NCBI RefSeq assembly: GCF_000820185.1
Contig: NZ_CDCA01000010.1
Location: 239,528 to 303,527 of the forward strand
DNA from: Aeromonas tecta
Lineage (GTDB): Bacteria > Pseudomonadota > Gammaproteobacteria > Enterobacterales > Aeromonadaceae
Direction: 5' to 3'
Length of the DNA stretch: 64,000 nucleotides
The first letter of the stretch is position 1. The number at the start of each line of letters is the position of its first letter. Positions 10,019 to 19,243 of this stretch are shown here, piece after piece. Below the pieces are notes generated by a model that did no database searches, was not told the DNA's origin, and saw nothing but the letters and a program-made list of their open reading frames with translations. Made by a program: the position numbers and the translations under genes.

Positions 10019-10688
10019 TCTGATGGGGGCCCTGCTGGTGGGGCTGGCAGGCTCTGGCCACTGCATCGCCATGTGCGGCGGTGTCTCGGCGGCGCTCTCC
10101 ATGGCCATTCCCCCCGCCAAGCAGCACTTCTGGGGCAGGCTTGGCTATTTGCTCAACTACAACCTCGGCCGGATCCTGAGCTACGTGATCGCAGGCGCCC
10201 TGGTGGGGGGATTGCTTGCCACCGCCGGTGAACTGGGGGCTGGTAAACACGCCATCGCCGGCCTGCGGCTGCTGGCGGCGCTGCTGATGATAGCGCTGGG
10301 GCTCTATCTGGCGGGTTGGTGGCAGGGAGTTCTGCTGCTTGAGCGTATCGGTGCAACGTTTTGGCCCTATATCAAGCCGCTAGCCGGTAGATTCCTCCCC
10401 TTCCGTTCGGCCCTGCAGGCCCTCCCCTTTGGCATGGTGTGGGGCTGGCTGCCCTGCGGGCTGGTCTACTCCATGCTGACCTGGAGTGCCGCGGCCGGAT
10501 CCGCAGCCGGCGGGGCCCTCATCATGCTCAGCTTCGGCATTGGCACCCTGCCAACCCTCTTTGCATTGGGGGGCTTGGCGGACCGATTGCGCTACTGGCT
10601 GACCCTGCGCAGCCTTCGGTTGGGAGGTGCTCTGCTGCTCATCCTTTATGGGCTCCATACCCTCTGGATCGGGCTAGTATCCTTTTGA
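10002..10688 (+). CDS. SafE/TauE-like membrane protein of the cbb3 assembly cluster
   Basis: Polytopic inner-membrane protein of 228 residues from ATG 10002 (MISSLDLMGALLVGLAG). It has about six hydrophobic segments and the family motif GLAGSGHCIAMCGG near residues 14-27, plus a matching half with PFGMVWGWLPCGLVYSML. Annotated relatives are called sulfite exporter TauE/SafE family or urease-accessory UreH-like proteins. In many gammaproteobacteria they sit, as here, between ccoS and fnr, so a role in metal or cytochrome maturation is more likely than sulfite export. The histidine and cysteines in the two motifs could bind copper; that is an inference. The start inside ccoS is supported by the 17-nt overlap and the N-terminal match. 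Confidence 0.82.
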   Translation: MISSLDLMGALLVGLAGSGHCIAMCGGVSAALSMAIPPAKQHFWGRLGYLLNYNLGRILSYVIAGALVGGLLATAGELGAGKHAIAGLRLLAALLMIALGLYLAGWWQGVLLLERIGATFWPYIKPLAGRFLPFRSALQALPFGMVWGWLPCGLVYSMLTWSAAAGSAAGGALIMLSFGIGTLPTLFALGGLADRLRYWLTLRSLRLGGALLLILYGLHTLWIGLVSF

Positions 10689-10726
10689 AACGCTATCCAA
10701 AACGGATGAGTTGATGGTAAACTTGT

Positions 10727-10740
10727 TTGATATAAATCAA
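10727..10740 (+). promoter_or_regulatory. Perfect FNR box upstream of fnr
   Basis: TTGATATAAATCAA matches the FNR consensus TTGAT-N4-ATCAA at every fixed position. It ends 16 bp before the fnr ATG. Such a proximal position usually means repression, and E. coli fnr is known to repress itself, so anaerobic autoregulation is the likely role. Confidence 0.88.
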
Positions 10741-10756
10741 TTATTCGTTTGAGCCT

Positions 10757-11512
10757 ATGATCCCGGATAAGAAACCTGGCAGACGTATTCAGAGCGGTGG
10801 CTGTGCAATTCATTGCCAGGATTGCAGCATCAGTCAGCTCTGTATTCCTTTCTCGCTGAACGACAACGAGCTCGATCAGCTGGACAGCATCATCGAGCGC
10901 AAGAAGCCGATCCAGAAGGGCGAGGAGCTGTTCAAGGCCGGTGACGAGCTCAAATCGCTCTACGCCATCCGCTCCGGGACCATCAAGTCATACACCATCA
11001 CCGAGCAGGGTGACGAGCAGATCACCGCCTTCCACCTCGCGGGCGATCTGGTCGGTTTCGATGCCATCCACAAGCATGCTCACCCCTCCTTCGCCCAGGC
11101 GCTGGAAACGGCCATGGTGTGCGAAATCCCCTTCGATGTACTCGATGATCTCTCCGGCAAGATGCCGAAGCTCCGCCAGCAGATCATGCGACTGATGAGC
11201 AACGAGATCATGGGGGATCAGGAGATGATCCTGCTGCTCTCAAAGAAGAATGCCGAAGAGCGCCTCGCCGCCTTCCTGCACAATCTGTCGGTGCGTTTCT
11301 CCGAACGCGGCTTCTCCGCCAAGGAGTTCCGTCTCTCCATGACCCGGGGCGACATCGGCAACTACCTCGGCCTCACCGTCGAAACCATCAGCCGTCTGCT
11401 CGGCCGCTTCCAAAAATCCGGCCTCATCAGCGTCAAGGGTAAGTACATCACCGTTCTCGACAACGTTGCTCTCGGCGTCATGGCAGGCGCCACTCGTCCT
11501 CCCTGCGGCTGA
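10757..11512 (+). CDS. fnr: Fumarate/nitrate reduction regulator FNR (oxygen-sensing transcription factor)
   Basis: CRP-family regulator that binds a [4Fe-4S] cluster without oxygen, dimerises and switches between aerobic and anaerobic gene sets. The 251-residue protein is nearly collinear with E. coli FNR. Cysteines 20, 23 and 29 ([14 protein letters not shown], also Cys16) and the fourth ligand in [10 protein letters not shown] are present. The cNMP-like beta-barrel (about 50-150), dimer helix and C-terminal helix-turn-helix ([23 protein letters not shown]) are intact. Its own FNR box precedes it. It follows the oxidase-assembly genes and precedes uspE, a conserved order. All features point to a working oxygen sensor. 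Confidence 0.98.
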   Translation: MIPDKKPGRRIQSGGCAIHCQDCSISQLCIPFSLNDNELDQLDSIIERKKPIQKGEELFKAGDELKSLYAIRSGTIKSYTITEQGDEQITAFHLAGDLVGFDAIHKHAHPSFAQALETAMVCEIPFDVLDDLSGKMPKLRQQIMRLMSNEIMGDQEMILLLSKKNAEERLAAFLHNLSVRFSERGFSAKEFRLSMTRGDIGNYLGLTVETISRLLGRFQKSGLISVKGKYITVLDNVALGVMAGATRPPCG

Positions 11513-11533
11513 TAACCTCTCTCTGCAATAAAT

Positions 11534-11568
11534 TGCCGGATCCGTTCGTTCTGAAATTTGATCCGGCA
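11534..11568. repeat. Inverted repeat between fnr and uspE
   Basis: TGCCGGATC and GATCCGGCA form a perfect 9-bp stem with a 17-nt loop, 22 bp after the fnr stop. No T-run follows, so it is not a standard terminator. The right arm overlaps an FNR-like half-site TTTGAT. It may be a weak 3' structure for fnr or an operator for uspE. Confidence 0.45.
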
Positions 11569-11648
11569 CACTTCCCCACCTCTCCCCTTGGACTAAGCTG
11601 TAAAGGCTAAAGAGTTGCCATCATTGGCTTTTTGCCAAGGAGGAGAAC

Positions 11649-12596
11649 ATGGTCAAGTACCGAAACATTTTGGTGGTGATCAACCCGGAAGAGGAGCGCC
11701 AGATCGCGCTCGAGCGGGCGGTCAAGATCGCCGAGCTGGACGAGGGCGCCCAGCTGACCCTGTTGCTGACCATCTACGACTTCTCGTACGAGATGACGGC
11801 CATGCTGTCGGTGGATGAGCGCGAAGAGATGCGTCACGGCGTCATCTCCCAGCGCAGGGAATGGCTCGACGATATCCTCAAACCCTATCGGGCCAGAGGG
11901 GTCGAGTGCGAAGTCAAAGTACTCTGGCACAATAGGCCCTTCGAGTGCGTGATCCAGGAAGTGCTGAGCCAGCGCCACGATCTGGTGGTCAAGGCGACCC
12001 ACAAGCACTCTTTCCTGCAGACCTTCATCTTCACCCCGACCGACTGGCACCTGCTGCGCAAGTGCCCCTGCCCCGTCCTGTTGGTCAAAGAGGGTCACTG
12101 GCAGCGAGGCGGCAATATCATCGCCGCCATCAACTGCTCAAGCGACGATCTGGAGCAGAAGGTGCTCAACGAGCGCATCACCCTGGAGGGCGCGGCCATT
12201 GCCGATTTGCTCGGATCCAACCTCTACCTGGTCAATACCTACCCGGGCACCCCGGTCAATGTGGCCATCGAGTTGCCCGAGTTCGATCCCAACGCCTATA
12301 ACGACGCCATCCGCAAACATCACGAAGATATGCTGCGCGAGCATGCGGATCAGTTCGGTATCGGTCACATGTGGACCCGAGTGGCCGAGGGGCTGCCGGA
12401 AGAGGTGTTACCCGACATGGCGGACGATCTCAAGTCCACCCTGATGATCATGGGCTGCGTTGGCCGCACCGGTCTCTCCGCTGCCCTGCTTGGCAACACT
12501 GCAGAGCACGTGGTCGATCGGCTCAACTGCGACATCCTGATCCTCAAACCGGACGATTACAGCTGTTCCGTCGATGACAGACGCCATCCTGCATAA
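11649..12596 (+). CDS. uspE: Universal stress protein UspE
   Basis: Cytosolic tandem universal-stress-protein of 315 residues: two Usp folds (about 1-150 and 155-305). In E. coli UspE affects stress survival, motility and adhesion. The first domain starts KYRNILVVINPEEE and contains the HKHSFLQTFIFTPTDWHLLRK segment; the second ends MIMGCVGRTGLSAALLGNTAEHVVDRLNC-type residues, where G-x2-G-x9-G resembles a nucleotide-binding loop. AAGGAGGAG 5-13 nt upstream gives a strong ribosome binding site. The fnr-uspE-ttcA order is also found in E. coli. Confidence 0.95.
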   Translation: MVKYRNILVVINPEEERQIALERAVKIAELDEGAQLTLLLTIYDFSYEMTAMLSVDEREEMRHGVISQRREWLDDILKPYRARGVECEVKVLWHNRPFECVIQEVLSQRHDLVVKATHKHSFLQTFIFTPTDWHLLRKCPCPVLLVKEGHWQRGGNIIAAINCSSDDLEQKVLNERITLEGAAIADLLGSNLYLVNTYPGTPVNVAIELPEFDPNAYNDAIRKHHEDMLREHADQFGIGHMWTRVAEGLPEEVLPDMADDLKSTLMIMGCVGRTGLSAALLGNTAEHVVDRLNCDILILKPDDYSCSVDDRRHPA

Positions 12597-12604
12597 GCGT
12601 TTCT

Positions 12605-12632
12605 TGCCCTCCCCCGGGACATGGCTATAATA
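12605..12632 (+). promoter_or_regulatory. Predicted sigma-70 promoter of ttcA
   Basis: TTGCCC (12605-12610) and a perfect TATAAT (12627-12632) are 16 bp apart, 32 bp before the ttcA ATG. A nested inverted repeat surrounds it: CCCGGGAC (12614-12621) with GTCCCGGG (12648-12655), and inside AATAAG/CTTATT. The inner hairpin followed by TTT may also end uspE transcripts. Confidence 0.5.
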
Positions 12633-12663
12633 AGCCGCTTATTTTTGTCCCGGGTTTGAGGCC

Positions 12664-13572
12664 ATGCACGAAGAGCTTAACGCCAAAGAGAAATACAGTT
12701 TCAACAAGCTGCAGAAGCGTCTGCGGCGCAATGTGGGTCAGGCCATCGCCGACTTCAACATGATTGAAGAGGGTGACAAGATCATGGTGTGCCTGTCTGG
12801 CGGTAAAGACAGCTTCGCCATGCTCGACATCCTGATGAGCCTGAAGGCCAGCGCCCCCATCCATTTCGATCTGGTGGCCGTCAACCTGGATCAGAAACAA
12901 CCCGGCTTCCCCGAGCACGTGCTGCCTGAATACCTGGCCGCCCTCGGCGTCGACTTCAAGATCGTCGAGGAAGACACCTACTCCATCGTCAAGGACAAGG
13001 TACCGGAAGGCAAGACCACCTGCGCCCTCTGCTCCCGCCTGCGCCGCGGTATTCTCTATCGCGCCGCCCTGGAGCTGGGTTGCACCAAGATTGCCCTCGG
13101 CCATCACAGGGACGATATCCTGGAGACGCTGTTCCTCAACATGTTCTACGGCGGCAAGCTCAAATCCATGCCGCCCAAGCTGGTGAGTGACGACGGCAAG
13201 AACGTGGTGATCCGCCCGCTGGCCTACTGCAAGGAAAAAGACCTGGTGCGTTACGCCGAGGTCAAAGCCTTCCCCATCATTCCGTGCAACCTGTGCGGCT
13301 CGCAGGAAAACCTGCAGCGCAAGGCCATCAAGCAGATGATGCAGGATTGGGATCGCCGCTTCCCCGGTCGCATCGAGACCATGTTCACCGCCATTCAGGA
13401 CGTGATCCCGAGCCACCTGCTCGATCACAAGCTGTTTGACTTCAAGAGCATCAACCGCGACTCCGGCATCATTGATGGCGGCGACAAGGCATTCGATCCG
13501 CCCGAACTGCCCACCGCGCCCCTGCTCAATATCGATGAGATAGACGTGTTGGATGTGATTGAGGTGCGCTAG
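12664..13572 (+). CDS. ttcA: tRNA 2-thiocytidine(32) synthetase TtcA
   Basis: ATP- and iron-sulfur-dependent enzyme that thiolates cytidine 32 in the anticodon loop of certain tRNAs. The 302-residue protein has the PP-loop [11 protein letters not shown] near residue 45 and the two CxxC pairs that hold the [4Fe-4S] cluster: [10 protein letters not shown] near 121 and CNLCGSQ near 211. [14 protein letters not shown] near 144 is also typical. It lies after uspE, as in E. coli. A strong terminator 28 nt downstream ends the gene. Confidence 0.96.
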   Translation: MHEELNAKEKYSFNKLQKRLRRNVGQAIADFNMIEEGDKIMVCLSGGKDSFAMLDILMSLKASAPIHFDLVAVNLDQKQPGFPEHVLPEYLAALGVDFKIVEEDTYSIVKDKVPEGKTTCALCSRLRRGILYRAALELGCTKIALGHHRDDILETLFLNMFYGGKLKSMPPKLVSDDGKNVVIRPLAYCKEKDLVRYAEVKAFPIIPCNLCGSQENLQRKAIKQMMQDWDRRFPGRIETMFTAIQDVIPSHLLDHKLFDFKSINRDSGIIDGGDKAFDPPELPTAPLLNIDEIDVLDVIEVR

Positions 13573-13600
13573 TCGCCGGATCTCCGCACGAGCGAAAAGA

Positions 13601-13627
13601 AAAAAGGAGCGCCTGGCGCTCCTTTTT
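13601..13627. terminator. Bidirectional terminator between ttcA and the DUF2987-type gene
   Basis: AAAAAGGAGCG pairs with CGCTCCTTTTT around CCTGG. A-rich and T-rich flanks on both sides allow it to serve ttcA on plus and the convergent gene on minus. Confidence 0.85.
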
Positions 13628-13656
13628 CATGCATGCAATTTACGCAACCAGGCCGG

Positions 13657-14343
13657 TCAGCCCTTGTGTAACCAGGGCGCCAGACGCAGGATCTCCCCCT
13701 GCAGTTGCAACTCTCCCGCAGCAAAGTCGGCGAGCTGTGCGTTGCTCAGCAGCAGCTGGCCATCGTGCCAGGGCAGCGCCTGCCGACGATCACCTTCGAT
13801 GAGATAGGCAGTGCCACTCGGCTGCACCAGACTGACTCGCACCCCTTCCATGCCGGGCAGGAAGTATTTGCCGACCATGCCTGCCAGCTTGTCCAGCAGC
13901 GCCTGCATATCCTGCTGACCCTTGGCGATCTCCGCCAGCTTGACGCCCTGCTTATCCGGGGAGGGCGGCAGATCGGCCATTACCTGTACCGACAGATCGC
14001 AGGTGGCGTGTGGCTCGCTCAGCGCCACCATGACGGTGGCCTTGTCCAGGTTGAGATCGTCATCATAGGGCAGGCGCAGTTCGCCATCGACCGTCACCTC
14101 GGCAGCCACCTCTCGCTCCGGGGTCGAGACCCTGGCGGAGATCAGCCCACAGCGTTGACCGCTCTGGGGATCGGTCAGATAGAAACCGAGCCGGGCCTGA
14201 CCGAAGTCCCCCTTGGCGAAGGTCTTCATCTGGCTGTAAAAAGTGCCGTACTGCAGATCCAGCGAAGGCGGTGAGGGCTGTGCCAGCACCAATGTAGGCA
14301 GCAGCAACAGGGTGCCCGCCACGCCGTGTTTCATCATCTTCAT
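13657..14343 (-). CDS. Secreted DUF2987-type protein of unknown function
   Basis: The 228-residue product has a signal peptide (about 1-22, KHGVAGTLLLLPTLVLAQ), so it is predicted to be periplasmic. The mature part begins PSLDLQYGTFYSQMKTFAKG, a pattern I associate with the gammaproteobacterial DUF2987 family near uspE/ttcA in Vibrio and Shewanella. Two cysteines (QRCGLISAR and ATCDLSVQV) may form a disulfide. No catalytic motif is visible. It is followed, in transcription order, by nothing on its strand before the terminator; the membrane protein gene lies 27 bp upstream and may be co-transcribed. Family assignment is from memory and moderate. Confidence 0.75.
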   Translation of the reverse strand: MKMMKHGVAGTLLLLPTLVLAQPSPPSLDLQYGTFYSQMKTFAKGDFGQARLGFYLTDPQSGQRCGLISARVSTPEREVAAEVTVDGELRLPYDDDLNLDKATVMVALSEPHATCDLSVQVMADLPPSPDKQGVKLAEIAKGQQDMQALLDKLAGMVGKYFLPGMEGVRVSLVQPSGTAYLIEGDRRQALPWHDGQLLLSNAQLADFAAGELQLQGEILRLAPWLHKG

Positions 14344-14370
14344 GTGCCGTCCTTTTGCATCATGCCTTGA

Positions 14371-15168
14371 TCACGCATTGAAATGATCGGGGCCTTGTGG
14401 AGTGTCGGTGGTGCCCACTTCTCTCACCTCGACGGCGACGCCGCACAGGTCCCGATAGAGGATCCCCTTGCAGTTGAAGTAGAGCGGCGCCACCCAGATA
14501 AGTCCCAGGCCCATGGGGATGACGGCCAGCACGAACAGCACCATCATGACCCCGTGCAGCAGCACTATGCTGGACCAGCCACGGGCGAACAGCTTGAGGG
14601 AGACCAGAATGGCCTGGGCCGGTGACAGGCCGCGCTCCAGCACCAGCGGCACCGTGAACACCAGCCCCATGCCGACCAGGGCCGAGGGGATGAAGGCCAG
14701 CACCACCGGCAGGCCCACCAGTTCGAACAGCGGGCCAAACAGGCTGGTGATGAGGCTGCCCAGCAGACTCAGGCTACCGAGGCGCAGGAAGTGGCGGAAG
14801 AAGTCGAACACCTGGTTGGGCCGGGCCCGCACGCCCACCGATTGCTGCAAGCCCAGCATGTCGAGGGAGGAGGTCATGGGGGACATCACCACTGTGATGA
14901 GCAGGCTCAGCACCAGCGCCATGTCCATGTCCCCCTCTTTGCTCACATAGGGGGTCAGCAGGGTGTTGCTGAGCAAGATCCAGATAGCCATCACCCCGGC
15001 GATGGCCAGCGCCAGGCCGAAACCGGTGCGCCGGGTCTGTTGCCAGCCCTCTTTCAACACCCCTTGCAGGTCCAGACGATATCCCTGGCTGAGGGATTGT
15101 TCGAGGGTTCCACCGATCCGCATTTTATTACTCAATTGACTGTCCAACATCGAAAGCGACTGATCCAA
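14371..15168 (-). CDS. Polytopic inner-membrane protein (YciC/DUF975-like)
   Basis: The 265-residue protein has a soluble N-terminus (about 1-45), then about six hydrophobic helices (near 50-70, 82-100, 125-150, 155-178, 205-230 and 232-245). It ends with a soluble tail. The layout, with GYRLDLQGVLKEGWQQTRR before the first helix and PLVLERGLSPAQAILVSLK between helices, resembles membrane proteins of the YciC/DUF975 type, which lack a defined function. It is 27 bp upstream of the DUF2987-type gene, so the two may form an operon. No substrate or partner can be read from the sequence. Confidence 0.7.
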   Translation of the reverse strand: MDQSLSMLDSQLSNKMRIGGTLEQSLSQGYRLDLQGVLKEGWQQTRRTGFGLALAIAGVMAIWILLSNTLLTPYVSKEGDMDMALVLSLLITVVMSPMTSSLDMLGLQQSVGVRARPNQVFDFFRHFLRLGSLSLLGSLITSLFGPLFELVGLPVVLAFIPSALVGMGLVFTVPLVLERGLSPAQAILVSLKLFARGWSSIVLLHGVMMVLFVLAVIPMGLGLIWVAPLYFNCKGILYRDLCGVAVEVREVGTTDTPQGPDHFNA

Positions 15169-15430
15169 AGTGGCACATTATAGCGATTTGACCGGGCATG
15201 CGTAGCCGTTTTTCCTGTTATCTTCTGTTCAGAAAGCCATTGATTTCACTCAAGGGTGTTCAATTTTTCCATACAACTCCGGGCCCCTGACAGGGCCTCG
15301 GCAGCGATTCGAACAACTCTCCCTTGGCCTGGGAGGCACATGGGGATAGGATGCCGAAGGCCCGTCCGGTCAGCTTGCCGGACTTGACCCCTGACTCGTA
15401 CACCTTGACTCATACACAAGGAGATCTGCC

Positions 15431-16048
15431 ATGTCTGATCTGACGCTCTACCTCGCCCCCGGCACCTGCGCCATGGCGGTTCGCATCGCCCTGGTGGAAG
15501 CCGGCGCCCCTCACCGGATCCACATCGTCGACTTCGCCGCCGCCGAGCAGCGCTCCCCCGCCTATCTCGCCATCAACCCCAAGGGACGGGTACCAGCCCT
15601 GGCCACCGAGCGTGGCGTGCTGACCGAGACCCCGGCCCTGCTGCTCTATGTGGCGCAGCGTTTCCCGGCAGCTGAGCTAGCCCCCCTTGACGATCCCTTC
15701 CTGCTGGCGCGCATGCAGGAGGTCAACAGCTTCCTCGCCTCCACGGTACATGTCTCCCACGCCCATGGCCGGCGCGGCAGTCGCTGGGCCGATGACGAGC
15801 AGGCCATCAATGCCATGTTGGCCAAGATGCCGCAAAACATGCGCGATGGCTTTGCCGAGATAGAACACCACTACCTGGCCGGTCCCTGGGTGCTGGGGGA
15901 GCGCTTCAGCCTGGCCGATATCTACCTGTTCGTGGTGGCCAGCTGGCTCAAAAGCGATGGGGTGGCCATCGAGGAGTTCCCCAAGGTGGCGGCCCACACG
16001 GCGCGCATGTTGGCCCGCCCCGCCGTGCAACAGGCGCTGATCCTCTGA
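15431..16048 (+). CDS. Glutathione S-transferase family protein
   Basis: Cytosolic 205-residue protein with the N-terminal thioredoxin-like GST domain (about 1-80: LTLYLAPGTCAMAVRIALVEAGAP, then NPKGRVPAL and the glutathione-contact ETPALLLYVAQRFP). An all-helical C-terminal domain (about 90-200: GPWVLGERFSLADIYLFVVASWL) follows. The N-terminal Tyr/Cys-Ala motif resembles beta-class bacterial GSTs. Substrate is not predictable. AAGGAG about 8 nt before ATG 15431 is a good ribosome binding site. It stands alone between the membrane protein (opposite strand) and rbsD. Confidence 0.88.
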   Translation: MSDLTLYLAPGTCAMAVRIALVEAGAPHRIHIVDFAAAEQRSPAYLAINPKGRVPALATERGVLTETPALLLYVAQRFPAAELAPLDDPFLLARMQEVNSFLASTVHVSHAHGRRGSRWADDEQAINAMLAKMPQNMRDGFAEIEHHYLAGPWVLGERFSLADIYLFVVASWLKSDGVAIEEFPKVAAHTARMLARPAVQQALIL

Positions 16049-16178
16049 TAGTCCCGCGGGGTCGGCGCTCTGCTGGCCCCATTTGTGCTCCATCTTTGCC
16101 CGCATTGAGATCGTTTTCACATTTTCATCATCTGTTCCTAGACCCGCTAACGGATAACGCCTATCTTCCTCCCTCATG

Positions 16179-16204
16179 ACGCAACCGGTTGCGTAACCGG
16201 TTGC
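16179..16204 (+). promoter_or_regulatory. Tandem palindromic operators upstream of rbsD (likely RbsR)
   Basis: ACGCAACCGGTTGCGT is a perfect 16-bp palindrome with a CG centre, the hallmark of LacI-family operators. A second, imperfect copy GTAACCGGTTGC begins inside it, centred 12 bp downstream. They lie about 75-90 bp before rbsD, whose operon encodes the LacI-family repressor RbsR. Assignment to RbsR is inferred from family and position. Confidence 0.7.
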
Positions 16205-16270
16205 CTTGCAGAACAAATAGCATACGAAGACGGGTCCTAACCCGCTTCTGTGCTAAAAATGAGGTGCTGT

Positions 16271-16690
16271 ATGAAACGAGGCGTACTGCTCAATGCTCCC
16301 CTGAGTGCCCTGCTGGCACAGATGGGTCACACCGACGAGATCACGGTCTGCGATGCGGGTTTGCCCATCCCGGCCGGTCCCGAGCGTATCGACTTGGCGC
16401 TGATGGCAGGCACCCCCAGCCTGCAGACCGTGGTCGCCGCGCTGTTCACCGATCTGGTGGTGGAGAAGGTGATCATGGCGAGCGAACTCAAGACGGTCAG
16501 CCCGCTGGCCCATCAGGCCCTGCTTGATCAAATCGCCGAGCACGCCCGTGATCAGGGCAAGCCCATCACCATAGAGTACTGCCTGCATGAAGAGTTCAAG
16601 ACCCGCTCCCGCCAGAGCAAGGCCATTGTGCGCAGCGGCGAGATCACCCCTTACGCCAACCTCATTCTCTGCGCCGGCGTGGCGTTCTAA
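16271..16690 (+). CDS. rbsD: D-ribose pyranase RbsD
   Basis: Interconverts beta-pyranose and beta-furanose forms of ribose so that RbsK receives the furanose. The 139-residue protein has the family N-terminus MKRGVLLNAPLSALLAQMGHTDEI with the catalytic histidine in GHTD. VCDAGLPIPAGPERIDLAL and the C-terminal SGEITPYANLILCAGVAF are also typical. ATG 16271 is chosen over an in-frame ATG 21 nt upstream because it gives the normal start and has GAGGTG 5 nt ahead. First gene of the ribose operon. Confidence 0.96.
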   Translation: MKRGVLLNAPLSALLAQMGHTDEITVCDAGLPIPAGPERIDLALMAGTPSLQTVVAALFTDLVVEKVIMASELKTVSPLAHQALLDQIAEHARDQGKPITIEYCLHEEFKTRSRQSKAIVRSGEITPYANLILCAGVAF

Positions 16691-16711
16691 GTCCCTCTAA
16701 AGGAAGCTGCC

Positions 16712-18244
16712 ATGAGCACAACCTCCTCGGCCCCCTCGCCCATTTTAGAGCTCAGCGGGATCGTCAAGACCTTCCCCGGCGTGCGCGCCCTCGATGAGGC
16801 GGGTTTGCGGGTCTATCCGGGTCAGGTGATGGCCCTGCTCGGCGAGAACGGCGCCGGCAAGTCGACCCTGATGAAGGTGCTGACCGGTATCTACCAGGCC
16901 GATGCGGGCAGCGTCAGCTATCGCGGTCAGCCAGTTCACTTCAAGGGCCCCCGCGACTCCCAGGATCAGGGCATCAGCATCATCCACCAGGAGCTGAACC
17001 TGCTGCCGGAATTGTCCATTGCCGCCAACATCTTCCTCGGCCGCGAGCCACGCACCCGCTTTGGCAACATCGATCACGCTCAGCTGCGTGAGCGGGCCAG
17101 CGCTCTGCTGCGCCGCCTTGGGGTCAAACACGGGCCTGATACCCGGCTCGGGGATCTCTCCATCGGTGAGCAGCAGATGGTGGAAATCGCCAAGGCGCTC
17201 TCCTTTGATGCCAGCGTCATCATCATGGACGAGCCCACCGATGCCCTCACCGACACCGAAACGGATCAGCTGTTTGCGGTCATCCGCGAGCTGCGTGAGC
17301 AGGGCTGCGGCATCGTCTACATCTCCCATCGCCTGAAAGAAATTTTCCAGATCTGCGATCGGGTCACCGTGCTGCGCGATGGCAAGTGGATCGGCGAGAA
17401 GGCGGTGAGCGAGCTCGATGAAGACAAGATCATCGAGATGATGGTGGGTCGCCGGTTGGAGGAGCAGTACCCGCGCCTCAGCCGCGAGCTCGGCCCCGTC
17501 AGTCTGCAGGTCAAGGCGCTGGCCGGCCCCGGCGTGCGCGGGGTGGACTTCACCCTGCATCAGGGCGAGATCCTCGGCTTCAGCGGCCTGATGGGCTCGG
17601 GTCGTACCGAGCTGATGAAGCTCATCTACGGTGCCAACCTTATCAGCGCGGGCGCGGTCGAAGTCGATGGCAAGGCCATGGTGCCGCGCAGCCCCGCCGA
17701 TGGGCTCAAGGCCGGCATCGCCTACATCTCCGAGGATCGCAAAGGCGATGGTCTGGTGCTGGAGCTGTCGGTGCGCGAGAACATGAGCCTGTGCGCCTTA
17801 GGTGAATTCAACAAGGGTGGCAAGATTGACGGCAAGGCCGAACGTCAGGCGGTGAGCGACTACGTGCGGCTGTTCAACATCAAGACCCCCAGCAACGAGC
17901 AGCTCATCAAGTTGCTCTCCGGTGGCAACCAGCAGAAGGTGGCCATCGCCAAGGGGCTGCTGACCCGGCCCAAGGTGTTGATCCTCGATGAGCCGACCCG
18001 CGGCGTCGATGTCGGGGCAAAAAAGGAAATTTATCAGCTGATCAACCAGTTCAAGAAGGAGGGGATGAGCATCATCCTGGTCTCCTCCGAGATGCCGGAA
18101 GTGCTCGGCATGAGCGATCGCATCCTGGTGATGCACGAGGGGCGCATCAGCGCAGAATTCATGGCCAAAGACGCCAATCAGGAGAAACTGATGGCGGCGG
18201 CAGTCGGTAAACAGTGGCAAGCAGAGCAAGAGGCACAGCAATGA
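16712..18244 (+). CDS. rbsA: Ribose ABC transporter ATP-binding protein RbsA
   Basis: Cytosolic ATPase of the ribose importer, 510 residues with two fused ABC domains. The N-terminal half has Walker [10 protein letters not shown] near 46, signature [15 protein letters not shown] near 152 and Walker [12 protein letters not shown]. In the C-terminal half the Walker A is changed to [10 protein letters not shown] near 292, while the signature [16 protein letters not shown] and Walker [11 protein letters not shown] are intact. The asymmetry is normal for sugar ABC ATPases of this class. The stop overlaps the rbsC start (ATGA). Confidence 0.96.
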   Translation: MSTTSSAPSPILELSGIVKTFPGVRALDEAGLRVYPGQVMALLGENGAGKSTLMKVLTGIYQADAGSVSYRGQPVHFKGPRDSQDQGISIIHQELNLLPELSIAANIFLGREPRTRFGNIDHAQLRERASALLRRLGVKHGPDTRLGDLSIGEQQMVEIAKALSFDASVIIMDEPTDALTDTETDQLFAVIRELREQGCGIVYISHRLKEIFQICDRVTVLRDGKWIGEKAVSELDEDKIIEMMVGRRLEEQYPRLSRELGPVSLQVKALAGPGVRGVDFTLHQGEILGFSGLMGSGRTELMKLIYGANLISAGAVEVDGKAMVPRSPADGLKAGIAYISEDRKGDGLVLELSVRENMSLCALGEFNKGGKIDGKAERQAVSDYVRLFNIKTPSNEQLIKLLSGGNQQKVAIAKGLLTRPKVLILDEPTRGVDVGAKKEIYQLINQFKKEGMSIILVSSEMPEVLGMSDRILVMHEGRISAEFMAKDANQEKLMAAAVGKQWQAEQEAQQ

Positions 18245-19209
18245 CAACCCAAACCCTTCCCCGCCGCGGCGTCATGAGCAAGGCCTGGTGGATCGAGAAC
18301 AAATCCCTGGTCGCCCTCTTGGTGCTGATCGGTGTGGTCTCCTTCCTGAGCCCGAACTTCTTCACCGCCGACAACCTGCTCAACATCCTGCGTCAGACCT
18401 CGATCAACGCCATCATCGCGGTCGGCATGACGCTGGTCATTCTCACCGCCGGTATCGATCTCTCGGTCGGCTCTGTGCTGGCCCTCTGTGGTGCCCTGGC
18501 CGCGACCATGGTGGCCATGGAGCTGCCCATCTGGTTGGTGGTACCGCTCACCTTAGGGGCCGGCGCCCTGCTCGGTGGCATCAGCGGCCTCATCATTGCC
18601 AAGGGCAAGGTGCAAGCCTTCATCGCCACCCTGGTGACCATGACCGCCCTGCGCGGCGTGACCATGGTTTACACCGAGGGACGCCCCATCTCCACCGGTT
18701 TTAGCGATGGCGCCGATCACTTCGCCTGGCTCGGGACCGGTTACCTGTTCGGTCTGCCGGTGCCCATCTGGTTGATGGCCATCGTCTTCCTGCTGGCCTG
18801 GTTCATGCTCAACCACACTCGCCTCGGTCGTTACATCTACGCCCTCGGCGGTAACGAGTCGGCCACCCGCCTCTCCGGCATCAACGTGGCGCGGGTCAAG
18901 CTCGCGGTCTACGCCCTGTGCGGCGCGCTCTCCGCGCTGGCGGGTCTCATCGTCACCTCCCGTCTGTCCTCGGCCCAGCCGACCGCCGGCATGGGCTATG
19001 AGCTCGATGCCATCGCCGCCGTGGTACTGGGGGGCACCAGCCTGATGGGGGGCAAGGGTCGCATCATGGGCACCCTGATAGGCGCCCTCATCATCGGCTT
19101 CCTCAACAATGCCCTGAACCTGCTCGACGTCTCCTCCTATTACCAGATGATTGCCAAGGCCAGCGTGATTTTGCTCGCCGTGATGATCGATAACAAAAGC
19201 AATAAATAA
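18241..19209 (+). CDS. rbsC: Ribose ABC transporter permease RbsC
   Basis: Inner-membrane permease of the ribose importer, 322 residues with about ten hydrophobic segments. Conserved stretches [66 protein letters not shown] and [15 protein letters not shown] are near-identical to E. coli RbsC. ATG 18241 overlaps the rbsA stop (ATGA), indicating translational coupling, and yields the family start [10 protein letters not shown]. Confidence 0.96.
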   Translation: MTTQTLPRRGVMSKAWWIENKSLVALLVLIGVVSFLSPNFFTADNLLNILRQTSINAIIAVGMTLVILTAGIDLSVGSVLALCGALAATMVAMELPIWLVVPLTLGAGALLGGISGLIIAKGKVQAFIATLVTMTALRGVTMVYTEGRPISTGFSDGADHFAWLGTGYLFGLPVPIWLMAIVFLLAWFMLNHTRLGRYIYALGGNESATRLSGINVARVKLAVYALCGALSALAGLIVTSRLSSAQPTAGMGYELDAIAAVVLGGTSLMGGKGRIMGTLIGALIIGFLNNALNLLDVSSYYQMIAKASVILLAVMIDNKSNK

Positions 19210-19243
19210 CAACCCAAACCAGCCACACACAAGGAATGAAACG

